The notes beneath the pieces are model-generated. The model had not been told where the DNA came from, made no database searches, and saw nothing but the letters and a program-made list of their open reading frames with translations. From the NCBI GenBank assembly GCA_035222895.1, contig JAVYIG010000634.1, positions 186,001-250,000 on the forward strand: a stretch of DNA of 64,000 bases, read 5' to 3'. This document shows, piece by piece, positions 1 to 12,500 of this stretch. The translations under genes were made by a program, and so were the position numbers. This stretch comes from Strongylocentrotus droebachiensis (taxonomy: Eukaryota > Echinodermata > Echinoidea > Camarodonta > Strongylocentrotidae). Every line of letters starts with the position of its first letter. The stretch's first letter is position 1.

Positions 1-148
1 CACTGCTAAGGGTAACGCTAGACTCTGTCTCTAGTCGTTTGCACAGTATATTTGACTGAAGTGGCTAAACAGTTGTGTAAAAAAATATGCGCTACCGGGT
101 CTTAATTTGGAAGTTGGAGGGGTCTTAGTTTAAAAGGTTTTTTTGTTG

Positions 149-179
<31 letters not shown>

Positions 180-780
180 GTTTGTTTTTTAACTTTTGAA
201 AAACCGGGTCTGGAGGAAAGACTACGCTCAATATTTATGTTCTTCCACAGGAATAAGATGATGGGGTCTTAGTTTTGAAGATTTTTAAAAAGTTTTGAAA
301 TAACCGGGTCTGGAAGAAAAACTACGCTCTAAACCCATGCTTTATTACCGGGCCTTAGTTTGGAAGATGGTGGGGTCTTAGTTTGGAAGATGGTGGGGTC
401 TTAGTTTGGAAGATGGTGGGGTCTTAGTTTTGAAGATTTTTTAATTTTTTTGAAATAACCGGGTCTGGAGCAAAGACTGCGCGCTATACCCATGCTATAT
501 TACAGGGTTTTAGTTTTAAATTCGACAAAATATCCCTTCAAATTTATTACATTTGTGGGTAAAGTCATTATTACATTTTGTGGGTGATTCAAAATATCAC
601 TTCAAATTTATTACATTTGTGGGTAAAGTGGTTATTACATTTGTGGGTGAAATTATTACATTTGTGGGTAAAGTGTTATTACATTTGTGGGTGTTGTTAC
701 ATTTGTGGGTAAAGTGTTATTACATTTGTGGGCGTTGTTACATTTGTGGGAGTTATTACATTTGTGGGTGTAACAGGGGC
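1..780. repeat. Two diverged tandem repeat blocks
   Basis: Roughly 90-500 repeats CCGGGTCTGGA-type and GGTCTTAGTTTGGAAGATGG units, including three direct copies at 359-430. About 540-775 repeats TTACATTTGTGGGTAAAGTG at a 20-36 bp spacing. A TTTTG run lies at 143-180. The open frame across the second block is a product of the repeat. No gene seen. Confidence 0.6.
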
Positions 781-1019
781 AACTGGACGACGAACGCAAA
801 GAGAAGGAGATACAACGAAAGGGAGTTGGGGACAACGATCAAGAGAAAGCCGTCGTATCGCCAAAGTGAATGATATTCTGGACAGTACCAATTACTAAAA
901 ATGTTATTTTTCAATAAATCAGGAATTGGGGCCTTCTGGATTCGTCTATATACTCCCTTAATATTCATGAAATACAGTAGGCTTGCGGTTGCACCATGTG
1001 AGAGGGAGGGAGGATTGAG

Positions 1020-1037
1020 GAGTCCTGAAAAGGACTC
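1020..1037 (-). other. 7-bp hairpin resembling a histone 3' stem-loop
   Basis: On the minus strand it reads GAGTCCTTTTCAGGACTC: a perfect stem with a TTTC loop, the shape and loop of the metazoan histone mRNA 3' hairpin. The conserved GG-CC base of that stem is not kept, and no histone coding sequence lies beside it. Probably coincidental or a relic. Confidence 0.2.
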
Positions 1038-1658
1038 TCGGTAATATTCATGAAATTGAATGAAGAACATAGTTAGGCATTTATACTCAACCGGGCCCTT
1101 CAGGAGTATGCCACTTTCTGTGATGTTTCACTACTACAATTTTACCACTCATATTATTCCGATGAAATAGTTAGTCCTTCAAAGTTTTCTAGCGAAAAAA
1201 CTGTCTATGTAGTTCTTCATATATCCTTTAAGAATGGGAAGGGCTTCATGTTGACGTTTGTCACTTGACACAGACATGATCCTCCGAACACAAGGTGGCG
1301 CTCTCACTATATGCCGCATATAGTATAAAGGGACACTAATGCCGCAGAGATCTTATTAGGGTATACCTTCGATCGATGTCAAAGAGATTCGATCAACGAC
1401 ACTGTACTACTGCCAGTCTGCCACGAAGTACCCATTATAATATTAGTAAGGCCTATGGGAATAGAAGGAAGACATCTTTTCTGTAATCATCACCATCATC
1501 GATCATCATCTTCATCACTACCATCCTCCTCCTCATCCTGCTCCGTATCATCATTTTCATCATTCTTGCTTGAATTTTTCTGTGTGTTTGTGTAGAAGTC
1601 ATTTATGTTTAATTTAGCTGCTTTCGTTTCCGACCGATCAATCACTCAATTGAAACGT

Positions 1659-1723
1659 AGAGAGAGGGAAAGAGAGAAAGCGAGATGGAGTGTGTGCGGG
1701 AGTGTGTGTGTGTGAGTGAGTGA

Positions 1724-1768
<45 letters not shown>
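1659..1768. repeat. GA/GT-rich microsatellite
   Basis: Imperfect GA and GTGT runs ending in a nearly pure (GA)n block at 1729-1766. Confidence 0.9.
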
Positions 1769-1769
<1 letters not shown>

Positions 1770-2514
1770 TAGGGGAGGAGGAGGCATACAAAAATATTAA
1801 TACATACATACATATGTAAAATTCTGACATTATTCTATTTATTGAGGTCTGAAAATATCACAAGTTCGTTTCCATATGAGCGACAAGATACATATATCAA
1901 TCACCACTAATCATTACACAATCATGACAATGCATAGATTTCTTGCTAGTTATATTGTTATCATATTCATATAGTCATCATTTGTATATGGTTATCATTT
2001 TTACTCCCCTCACTTCCCTATGTAGAGACAAAATTTAGTACTTCGGTGGAATGGTAACAAGTTGTGAAAAGAATACTGTACAGTACTGCTAGATTACGAT
2101 GTATTCAAAGTCTAAAACACTCCATTCATTGTGAGGTTCGTGTGACCTTCACTCAGGCCGGAGGGAATGATTCATATATATATATATATTTCCATCCAAA
2201 ATGTCAATACCCTCATTTGATAGACACATGTCAGTCACATTGTTTTTGATTTAACGATGTGTGAAAGAAACATCACATTTAATGACGTCATTCGTGCCTC
2301 TCTTCTTAATGGACATGAGTGTATTACTCGCGAAGCGGCTCACGGTTCGTAGTCTCGCCTTATCAGACGTTCTGCTTAAGGTTAGTCTAGCAGCAAAGAA
2401 AAAAGCTCGGCACTCCGCCTAGATTATAGGCTAGTGTATTGCATGCATGTCACATTTGAACTGTGACTTGGAATCAAGAATAAAGAAATCCCATGGGGCA
2501 TCAAAAGGTTCGAG

Positions 2515-2551
2515 TTTTTTTTTTGTTGGGGGGGGGGGGGGGGGGGGGGGT
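2515..2551. repeat. Adjacent T and G homopolymers
   Basis: A T run followed by a G run of more than 20 residues, which could form a G-quadruplex. Run length is error-prone in sequencing. Confidence 0.85.
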
Positions 2552-3089
2552 GTGCAACTGGTTGAGCAGCAGATGCAGAATTGTACATATTTTCATGTAC
2601 CATTTTAGGTGAAACATTATCATCATTTTTTTTTGTAAATCATGAATTGCCAGATACTTTTATCAATCATCTAAATATATCATATCATCACAAAGGTATA
2701 GAAATATATTTCTAAATCTATATTATTTTGTTGTCAGTTGACAATATATATATATGACATGAATCTATACAAAGAATGTTACAATATACATGTATATATA
2801 TTTATGGCATAGAATGTATTGGCGCCAGCTTGAGAATATCCATTTGTGCTAATTATATCTAATTACAATATGAATTAAAAACACTTTAATATAAACAGAA
2901 ACAGATACAGAAACATAAATATTATATCATTGAACTTGAAATCTTTTTGGTAACAATATTGCCCTTTCTTTCTGGTGACATGTAAACAGCAGTAGACACT
3001 GTACAAATATATATTTTAACTTCAATTCATATATGATTTTGCTATTCAGAGTACAAAGTGCATATGTTTCTAAATACAAAATAGTGACG

Positions 3090-3091
3090 AC

Positions 3092-3134
<43 letters not shown>

Positions 3135-3425
3135 GACGGGGCACGGGTGACAGAAATGAGGTGAAAAGAAAGGCAAGAGGAGGAAAAGAGAGGGCTTATA
3201 TTGAGGGTCAGACAATGAGGGACGAGTGTAAGGAGAGGAGAGGAGAGGAGAGGAGAGGAGAGAAGAGGAGAGGAAAGAAAGAGAGAGAAAGTTAGTGAGA
3301 GAGAGAGAGAAAGAGAGACAGAGAGGGTGAGAGAGAGAGAAAAAAAAGTGAGAGAGAGAGAGAAAGAGAAAAGAGAGAGAGAGAGAGAGAGGGAGAGATA
3401 GAGAGAGATAGAGTGTGAGAAAGAT
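3090..3425. repeat. Compound GA microsatellite
   Basis: A pure (AG)n block, a (GAGGA)n block at about 3233-3262, then imperfect GA runs to 3425. Long Leu/Ser-rich frames on the other strand are translations of this repeat. Confidence 0.9.
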
Positions 3426-4504
3426 AGCAGCATCAAAGTAAAGCAGCAATAATTGTATTATTGATACTACATAATGATCCTAACCTAAGGTCAACTACCA
3501 TTACATGTTTTTATCTCTATCAACTATCATCATTCACAAGTACTGAGGTACAGTTTGCATTGTTTTTTACATTGCATAATTAAAACAAACTTATTGAATA
3601 ACATACAAATCATTGCAAATGGATGAATTAGAAAAAAAGATATTTTAGAATAATCACAGCTAACAAGATGGAGAGGCTTCATGAATACCTATTAATTTGC
3701 CCTCTTGAAAGAATACTTGCATCTGTGTATCTTGGAATGTACCACAGGTGCAAAAATGAATACTGATGTCAATTTTTACAATTTTGTACGAATGACCTTT
3801 ATCGACACATGCGTAGATAGTATCTACGCAGTGGCTTGTTTGCAAAAGTTTCTAGATTTACAGTACCTTGCAAAAAACTCTACTGATTGAGGAGTCAATG
3901 GGACACAAATCAGTTTATATACTGCAGAATTTACTCTACTAAATAGAATAAATATATAAAATTACATATGATTACTTTCATTTGAAAAAACATGAGTGAG
4001 AGAAGAGCTGCTGATTGGACAGATGAACAAGGTGTGCCGTGTAAAAGATGGAATGATATATGAAAATTCACTACTGAAGATCTATAAATACTAAATCAAT
4101 GAGTTATTTATGTCCTAAATAGTGGAATATGATTCCCCAAGTTATAACAAAATCACAATTCACATCTTCCTTTAGAAAACAATATAAAGCCTTACTACTA
4201 AATAGTTATTAATCATCACAGTTGTTGATTTCTTATATCTGAACATTGTTGGTTACTTTTCCCGCCTTTATATATATATATATATTCTATTTCACTTTCT
4301 CTCATCTTATAGATAGTTGAAGTGTCTGTACTTTGCTTATTTCAATTAATATATTGTTGTGTGCTTATAATATTTTGTATTTTTGTAATGGGTGATCCAA
4401 CTTTACAGGTTTTTCGCAACCTTCATGGAAAGCCCCGCATATAACCTTTGTAAATATAGTTAAAATTTACTGTTACTGTTACCATGTATACTTTCATTTT
4501 TATC

Positions 4505-4545
4505 TTGCGAAATAAATTGAATTGAATTGAATTGAATTGAAATAC
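4505..4545 (+). mobile_element. Possible non-LTR element 3' tail (GAATT repeats)
   Basis: AATAAATTGAATTGAATTGA: an AATAAA-like word running straight into five short direct repeats, the way many CR1/L2-type LINEs and their SINEs end. No coding part was recognised upstream. Confidence 0.3.
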
Positions 4546-5569
4546 AGCTTCAAGAATACATTTATACGATTCATTGAAGCACTCTGGGTTAGGAATGTTA
4601 CCTGTATACAAAAACTACTCCAACACATATAGTACATGTCATACATTTATGTTAATTCTATATTATTTATAACATGTATTGCCAGCATAAATGTATGTAG
4701 TACCTTGCATAATCACATTATAGATACATTGTATACATGTATATCTTCGATTGCACTCTCATCCCGTAAATGTATCTAATCAATAATATATTTCACAATC
4801 TTTAAAGCAGATTAAAAGCTAAGCACACACAATGATTTTGGCCTATTCTCTCAATGATATATGTTCACAATCTCAATACATTTACATTAGAAAACACTTA
4901 GATTAAGATTTATACTCTTGTACCTAGTTAAAGAGAGTTAGGAGCAGATTCAACAAAGTACCAAAATACAAGGACTTGCCCTGCCAGAAACACTTTTCAG
5001 CTCACCAAAAACAATTTGCCGGCTAAATGTTAAAAGGTATCAACGTCAAGTTGATATACATGGATGAATACACTCTCAGTAGAACATATGAATCAGTAAA
5101 AAAATAGTTGAAAACTTGAAATTAATCCCTTTGCATAAATTACAATCCAAAATGGCCGGATTACAAACTTGGGCTGTGATGTACATGCTTTTAAAAACTG
5201 TAATAAAGTATAACAACTATTTCAACAGGACTGACCTTTTTGTACCCTTCTTAAAAATGAATGGGAACAGTTTCAACAAAGCATTACCAACATATCACAA
5301 TTAGGAATGAGTTGCATCGTCATTGGCAAAGTAATAGTAAATTGCATAAAACTTTCATGGCAAGCAATCCAAATCTTCTTCATTTTTTGTTTACTTTCCC
5401 CTATTTTTCAGCATTATGATAACCCTGGTATTTAGATTTTGTAGTTATACAACCTGAATTCACCCTGGAAATTGATAATACTGAATACTAATCATAGGTC
5501 AGGTCGTATCAGGTTTGACATATAAATTTTCATAAAAAATTAATTCAACAAGTATAAAATTGTCATACA

Positions 5570-5890
5570 TAATAATATAATATTCCGCTTTCATATAGCG
5601 CTTTATACATCTACAATGTTTCTAAGCCCTTTACAGATATACTATTTCCCCTGTCATTGGATTCAATACTAGCCCGCACACACTATGTGCACAATCTCCA
5701 CTCACTGGGGAGCATTCCAGCCAAGCGTTACTTGACGCTCAAAAACTGTTTGACCAACATTGACGGTCGCATCCTACCGGGTAACCAATTGAAGTAGCAA
5801 GTGCAGGTTAATATCTTGCAAAAGGATATTAGTGCTGTGTCGGGATAAAAACCAACAAGGTGGATGACTGAAGCCTATGTTGTGTGATTA
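5570..5890 (-). mobile_element. SINE copy (diverged), tail to the left
   Basis: Starts with an AT-rich tail then CATATAGCGCTTTATACATC, TTTACAGATAT, ACTGGGGAGCATTCCAGCCA and GGATATTAGTGCTGTG. These blocks recur in the same order at 28860, 39957 and, in part, at 10310 and 47330. The tRNA-like head of better copies is decayed here. Confidence 0.6.
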
Positions 5891-6426
5891 CGTGCCTCTA
5901 CCCTGTTTCATAGACAAAGGCTATGTTACAGTGGAAAACACTCCGTCCCTCGGATAGGATGTTAAATGGAGGCTCCATGAAGAGGAGAGTCATCACCTTT
6001 GCACATTAAGAACCCACTGCACTATTCGTATAAGAGTAGGGGGGAAAGCCCTGCTGTATTGGTCCAACTGCACAATCACAATCAGTTATACCTGGAGGAG
6101 AGACCCGAGTGTTACAGTGATTCAGTTTGCTTTTCGCCTCCCAGGCACAGGTGATGCCAACTACATAATAATTTTATGTCCAGTATAAAAGTTTTCAAAG
6201 AAACATTTCCATGTAGTTAGCTAAAATAGTGTTATAATGATGTTTGTTTTGGTCCATAGTACGAAAGCCTGTATACATCTAGGTACCGGTATTTCTTTTT
6301 TAGTTCATAAAAATAAACATTACAGGGTATATCATAGATTTGTTAAAGATTCTTCTTTAGAGTAAAGAAATATTTTCTGATACTGTACTGTGTAAAACCC
6401 GAGGTAAATCTAGCTAATGAAAGTAC

Positions 6427-6534
6427 TTATTCTTCTTTTTCTTCGGAGTCGTAGAAGCGTTCTAAGAAAGCACGTCGGATGCTGCCTGGAATCTTCTGAT
6501 GTTTATGAACGAGTCCCTCCACAGCCTCATGGGC
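6427..6534 (-). CDS. TMEM68: TMEM68 coding exon 7 (C-terminus, stop)
   Basis: Encodes AHEAVEGLVHKHQKIPGSI and ends FYDSEEKEE-stop. The HKHQKIPGSI stretch matches the C-terminal HKHQRIPGNI of vertebrate TMEM68. The acidic tail is the last coding sequence; the 3' UTR runs toward lower coordinates. Confidence 0.92.
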   Translation of the reverse strand, partial: AHEAVEGLVHKHQKIPGSIRRAFLERFYDSEEKEE

Positions 6535-9500
6535 CTAGTCAGAAAAAATGGGAAAGAAATTGAAATACATTTTATGAAAAAAAGGACAAACTCTATGATT
6601 GCTTAATGGGTCAAAACTACAGTACTAACGATGACCATCGTACTGTTGTTGGTGATGATGATGATGATGAATCTACATAAAATGTCACATTATACTACAA
6701 GAAGACTTTTTCGTATACATCTGCATGGGATTTCGAGGTTAATATCCAGGCAAGCTGCTTATGCTTAAATCTTCTTGGGGTTCCATATAATTTGATATTT
6801 TGTTGATCATGTTTATTTTCGGTAATTTTGACTCAGTAGCACTTGCTCGATTCAAAATTGAGGAGATATGATGGCTCAGTGGTGGAGCAGTGGTCTCTTA
6901 ACTGGGAGGTCCTGGGTTCCAAACCAAGTATGGCATTAATCCTCATTAAAAAGTCCCTCAGAGAGGACTTAAAGCCGTTGCTCCCCTTGGTTGTTTACTT
7001 ACACACATAGACAGTACATGCTTTATTACTAGCCAGATAAAACAGTTATCGTAATCAAACATTATAATCATAATCACAATACCATGAGGGCATTTTCTTT
7101 TGTCTATATGTACTGGTTGATAAAAATTCTACAGAATGTATAAGACAGCAATCTGGACCTGTGGTATACAATTACCCAGTACATGTACCTCAATGTAACA
7201 AGAGTAGACAACATGAAGAGCGCCAGCTATCTTTGAAATGAAACCAGTCTCTCACCATTTACTTGCATTGGTGTCTCATGGGACTTACAAATCATAGTAA
7301 AAAAATCTTTAAAAAATTGATAATTCATTATTGAAGGAAAAAAATAATATCTTAAGATCATAATGGTAAGAGCAAACAGTGGCATGAATGGCCTGCCATG
7401 GTTAAGTCTAACTTAAAGTCGATCTTATGCACTCCATAAGGACTGAAGCAAAAGGAGAATACCGGTACTAACCTTCTGTACGATATCATCGACAGTCATC
7501 TTGGGATCCCACTGGATTGGAGGACCAATGAATGTCCTGGAAATTAAAAAAGGAAACAAAGAATGTAATTTTACTTCTTTATCTCCCAAAACATAACGAA
7601 TTGCATGTATAAATGTACTTTTATGGAAAACACAGAGACATAACTTTTTTTTTTCGAAAGGAAAAGAAATGGCCGAATTCTGATTCTGTCGGAAGCGCTC
7701 CTTTCCACTATGAACATGACGGACAAAGACAGCAGACAAAATATTCAGTTCCTCAGGTAGACAATAGAACATCCCTTCATTGCTAATATGTAAAAATGTG
7801 TAGAACAGGTGTCACATGCATATTCACCTGTTCTACACATTATTACATAATAGCAGTGAAGGGATGTTCCTTTTTCTACCTGAGGAACTGAATATTTTGT
7901 CCGCTTTCTTTGTCCGTCATATTCATAGTGATCCCCAGTAAACACCTACATTGTACATGTATCAAACAATTTTGGGCAGCTCTGGATTCATCTAGATTTA
8001 TAGGTTGGATAAGGCTGTATTCAAAAGATTCTACAAGTGGATAAACTTTCAATTGAGCAATGAGACACTTGGGACACTGAACTGAATGCTGAAACATCCT
8101 TTGTTGCCCTACCAAAGTTATCTTTTGTTGTGTTGCCTAAAGCCACCTATTGTCCATCGATTGCAGTAATTAGGAATAAAAGGATGCAGGAACATCACTA
8201 CTGACAAAAGAGGGCAATAGGATTATATTATACTGGTATGCAGATTACAAGATAAACCAGGATCTGAGAGTTAAGTGGCCTTAAACAAAATAATGCTGAT
8301 TACATTAATCCTCTTACATGATGTGTACATGGGGTTTCCCCCTGCGACTATTAACACAGTTGTATTTGAAAGCTAAACAAAAAAAAATGAATTGAGGTCC
8401 AGTCCAGCATTGTGCTGGCACTGTGGTACATGTGCAAAGGCACTTGACTGACATACTAGAAGGTAAAAGGTTGAATCCATGTTCAGCTCTTGTTCATATC
8501 CGTGAACAAGCTGTTTACCCCACATTTGTCTCCCACCACCCAGGTACATGCATGTACATGTATATCAAACAGGTTAATGTATCCGGCAATGATGGGGTAA
8601 TACTAATTGCAGGGACCTCTAGAATAGCAATTGTAATACTGATGAGGCTACCATTGGTAAATACATGTATATTATTATTGGTCACTATATATCTAACACA
8701 AACAGTTTACAACTACATCATCATACCCATAGTTAATGTGAATTAAAGAAAAAAAAAAAAAAAATCTCTTTTCTGTACCTCAAGAAGTAAAGGTGGACTT
8801 GTTGAATCATGGCATTTGTTGAATACTTATGTGCAAAATGTTCAAGTAATATATATTGGGGAAGAAAAATTGAATTAAAAAAAAAAAAAGAAAAAAAAGA
8901 AAACAAAAGTGAATTCTTCATAAAACCTGGTGGGGAAACAAATAATTTAATTCTTAACTGTATTTCATTTGTGAAACCAAACATGTTTCATTGAAGATAA
9001 CAGGAACTAAACAAAATACCAACATCCAGCATGCAAATGAACTTTTCATTACAAGAAAGTGAAACTTATATCTCCCACTGTGTCATCCAGTGTTTTCCCT
9101 TACTTTAGTTTAACAGGGAAACCCCCATAGATGGGGACCAGTGGAGCTCTAGTCTTCTCATACAGCCACCTGAGGATGCTCCGCCCTAGCTTGGGTGTGC
9201 GGAAGGCTTCTCTGCAATTCTGAGTAAAGACTGGAATGATAGGCTACACCAGATGAGGAAAAAAAAAGAGAGAGAATATCAGGGCTTAGTTAGATGTAAT
9301 AAATGCACATGCATAATGTTCTTTGCACATTTTGAAACATCATCTCACAATAAAATAGCCTCACAGGAGCTAGCAAGTTCATATTAAATGAATAGAGCTT
9401 GTTTCAATGAATTTTGGCTAATTAAAGGGGAAGTCCACCCTGATATTATCTTGGTTTTGATAAAAGCAAAAAAAAATGAGAGAAACAAATGACTGAAAGT

Positions 9501-12500
9501 TTGAGCAATATCCGATTAAAAAAGGAAAGCTATGAACTTTTGAAGTTGTCATCTGTGAAATACAAATTGGCTCCACTTTGACGTATCTTGCAAGCTCCTC
9601 TCCAATTTGCTCTGTACAGAAAATGTTCATAACCTTTCATTTGTCTTAGTTATTGAACAAAAAAAAAAAAAAAAAAAAGAATTGGGAAACAAATAATCAG
9701 GAATAAAACAAAAACTTTGATCGTACCACTTTGGCTTCCAAAGCGACCTTTGCGAACCCTTTTCTCTGGCCCCACATGAGAGTGTAAGTGTTGCCGCTGA
9801 AGTAGGCTTCTCTGGTTCCCCCAGGCGCTATGGCCAGCAGGTTGCCTTCCTTGAGGATCCGAACACACACCTCTCGGGTACCAACGTTCACCGCAAAGAT
9901 TCTCCATAGTAACTTGAGGCCTGGAGGAGAAATGAAGAAGATGGAGATGGATACTCAGTCAGTGAAAAACATACATATGGGTCATTCCATAAAGTTGGGG
10001 CAAAAAATGTGATGGTGTCCCTGAAATGTAGGTACATGTATGAGATCTTCTAATACACATGGAAGATGAAATTATTTGTTGAAACATTTTATGCGATGAT
10101 ATAATAGTGCCCTACCTGCCAGATTCGTTCCTGTTTCAGTTGCTTTTCTTCAAAATCTTTGCTTACCGGTAATACACATTTCTCTTTTAACTAGCGTTAC
10201 ATGGACACCATATTCATATTTAAACATTTCATAAACTTTGGGTCAATAATATTGATTAACCATGAAGCTTGAGTACTTCTGAAAATAGTTAGCTATGCTT
10301 TTTATAATAATATGCATTTATATAGCGCCGTCTATCTAGACAATTCTATTCGGAGGCGCACAAATTAATTATCAGCTCAGCTTTAGTCTACCGGTAGCTG
10401 CCATTACAGCACTCTAGCATTTCAATGAATTAATTCCTGCCAGGTTCCCATTTACATTACCTGGGTCGATTGTGGCAAATGTAGATTAATGCCTTGCCAA
10501 AGGGCATTAGTGCCGTGTTAAGGGATCGAACCATGACCTTTGAATTTCAAGTCAAGTGCCTAAACCACTTGACAACAATACTTCTTCAGCGAGGTACAAA
10601 CCAAATTTATACTACAGCTGTGGAAAACAAATCACCCAAAATAGTTTGTTTTTTATTTGCAAGAGTTCAATGACGCTATGTACATGTATACTACAGTCAA
10701 AATATGAACTTCAAATACAATGTACCGGGTACTTCAAAAGAGAAAGAAATAGAGATTGCAAGTTAAAATGCTCTGTCGATTTACAATGATTAAAGAAGTG
10801 CATTAAGTGCATAAACTACTTGAGGCAATCATACACACTCGCATAAAAAAAGGCCTGCAAAAGGGGACTGGTACACTCTATTTTGAAAACATGTGCCTTA
10901 TCATACTCATTAGGTTATGCAAGGGTATTTTAATGTTTACAAGCAGTGTCATTAGAGGTCTATTCTTAGGCCCATTCTTAATTATTATCAGATGGATTGA
11001 GATACACTTAATGGTATTCTCTATTTTTGTCATACTCCCCGTATATTGTATAGAATTTGAGATAGTTTTAGGTTAATTTTAAACATAATTGCTATACACA
11101 AATATTTGTTTAGTTGATTGGTACACTGACTGTAAGCATTCAAATCACTCTACATCTACACCTTCATATCCTAGCAACCATCTACCTGTAATCCTTTCCT
11201 AAGTACTGTCTAAATTGTGTAGAGCTAGAATATATAAAATCCACCTCACAAACTTAACCTGGCATTCTACAGGTTAATGGGTGAGGAGTATGAATAAAAT
11301 AAAGGATTAAGTCAGAATTGAGTTCTGTGCATGCTTTCTTCAATGGGAGTATGTACATGCCTCTGATAACTGGTCTACTCAATGGCTACTTTAAAGGGAT
11401 ACCGGTAGTTGAGTTTTGTTGCAGAGGGCGCTACACAAAGTAATTTTTGTGTGAGATAATGAAAAACTGAGTGTCAAATTTAAAAGAACATACAAATTTA
11501 AATTACAAAATCATCGTTGTTTGATCAAAATCGGTTCAAATATCCATAAATATAATGATTTCTAATATTTGTGGTGCCCCACGAAAATTTGATAATTTGA
11601 ACCAGCCGTTGATAAAATGAAATACGGTAGCACCTTATACGGTTTATTCCAGCCAATGACGATGTTGGCCTGTGTATTGTTATTATTAATTAATTAATTA
11701 ATTAACGGACACCATATTTTTTTGAAAGTGGAGCTGAATTGGTATGATCATATTGGCTAAATTTCATAGCAATTGTAGGTCCTAAAAGAGCACTAGAAAT
11801 GTCATAAATAATTATAATAATAATAATAATAATACATAACATTTATTAGGCGCTTAATACTGATGTTTCTGAGCGCACTAACCATGCACTAGTTTGAAGG
11901 CATTTGCTGCGGTCTGAAACAAGAACTCAACTACCGGTATCCATTTAAGTGTATCTCAAACTGTGTGATAATACATAATGTAAGTAAGAATAGGTAAGAA
12001 TAGACCCTTAATGACACTGCATGTAAACAGTAAAACCCCTTTGTATAACCTACCGGTATGTGTAAAGAGTATGATAAGGGACATGTTTTCATGATAGAGC
12101 CCACAACAATACACTGCATTTTAACATTTCATTTCAACAAGGACTCATATATATGCCTATTTCTATTTACAGAGAAAATGCAAACAATCAACACTTACAT
12201 GTACTTGTGTCAAATGGAAAAATGAATGTCTAATGAAATATTGATTTGATACTAATTGGGGGTAAAGAGGTTCCTTCATTCCGAAATGTGTATTTACTTA
12301 CTTCTTTGCTTAATTTTGACAAAACCTTGTACATTGGTTAGTACACAACAGACTCTAAAACATACACTTATTTCAAAGAAATACCAGAATCTTGCATAAG
12401 GATGTCTTAACAGAAAATCAACTTATATCCATCCTGCATTTAACATGGATGGAAATATATCTTAGTTTCTTGAGGAGTGGCCCACACCCTGTATCTGGCC

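Larger units (their letters stand above)
1040..6426. other. Region downstream of TMEM68 with no recognisable gene
   Basis: AT-rich sequence with microsatellites (1659-1768 and 3090-3425, GA-type), a T/G homopolymer pair at 2515-2551, a palindrome ACTATATG-CCG-CATATAGT at 1297-1315, and a diverged SINE at 5570-5890. Open frames of 60-170 codons here are all microsatellite or low-complexity sequence. The TMEM68 3' UTR must start at 6426, but its end was not identified. Confidence 0.5.

Noticed and set aside
2927-3449. Ser/Leu-rich frames of 135-169 codons
   Set aside because: Translations of GA/CT microsatellite.
6890-6930. tRNA gene candidate
   Set aside because: Box A and box B words are present, but the acceptor stem does not pair and the sequence continues as a SINE body.
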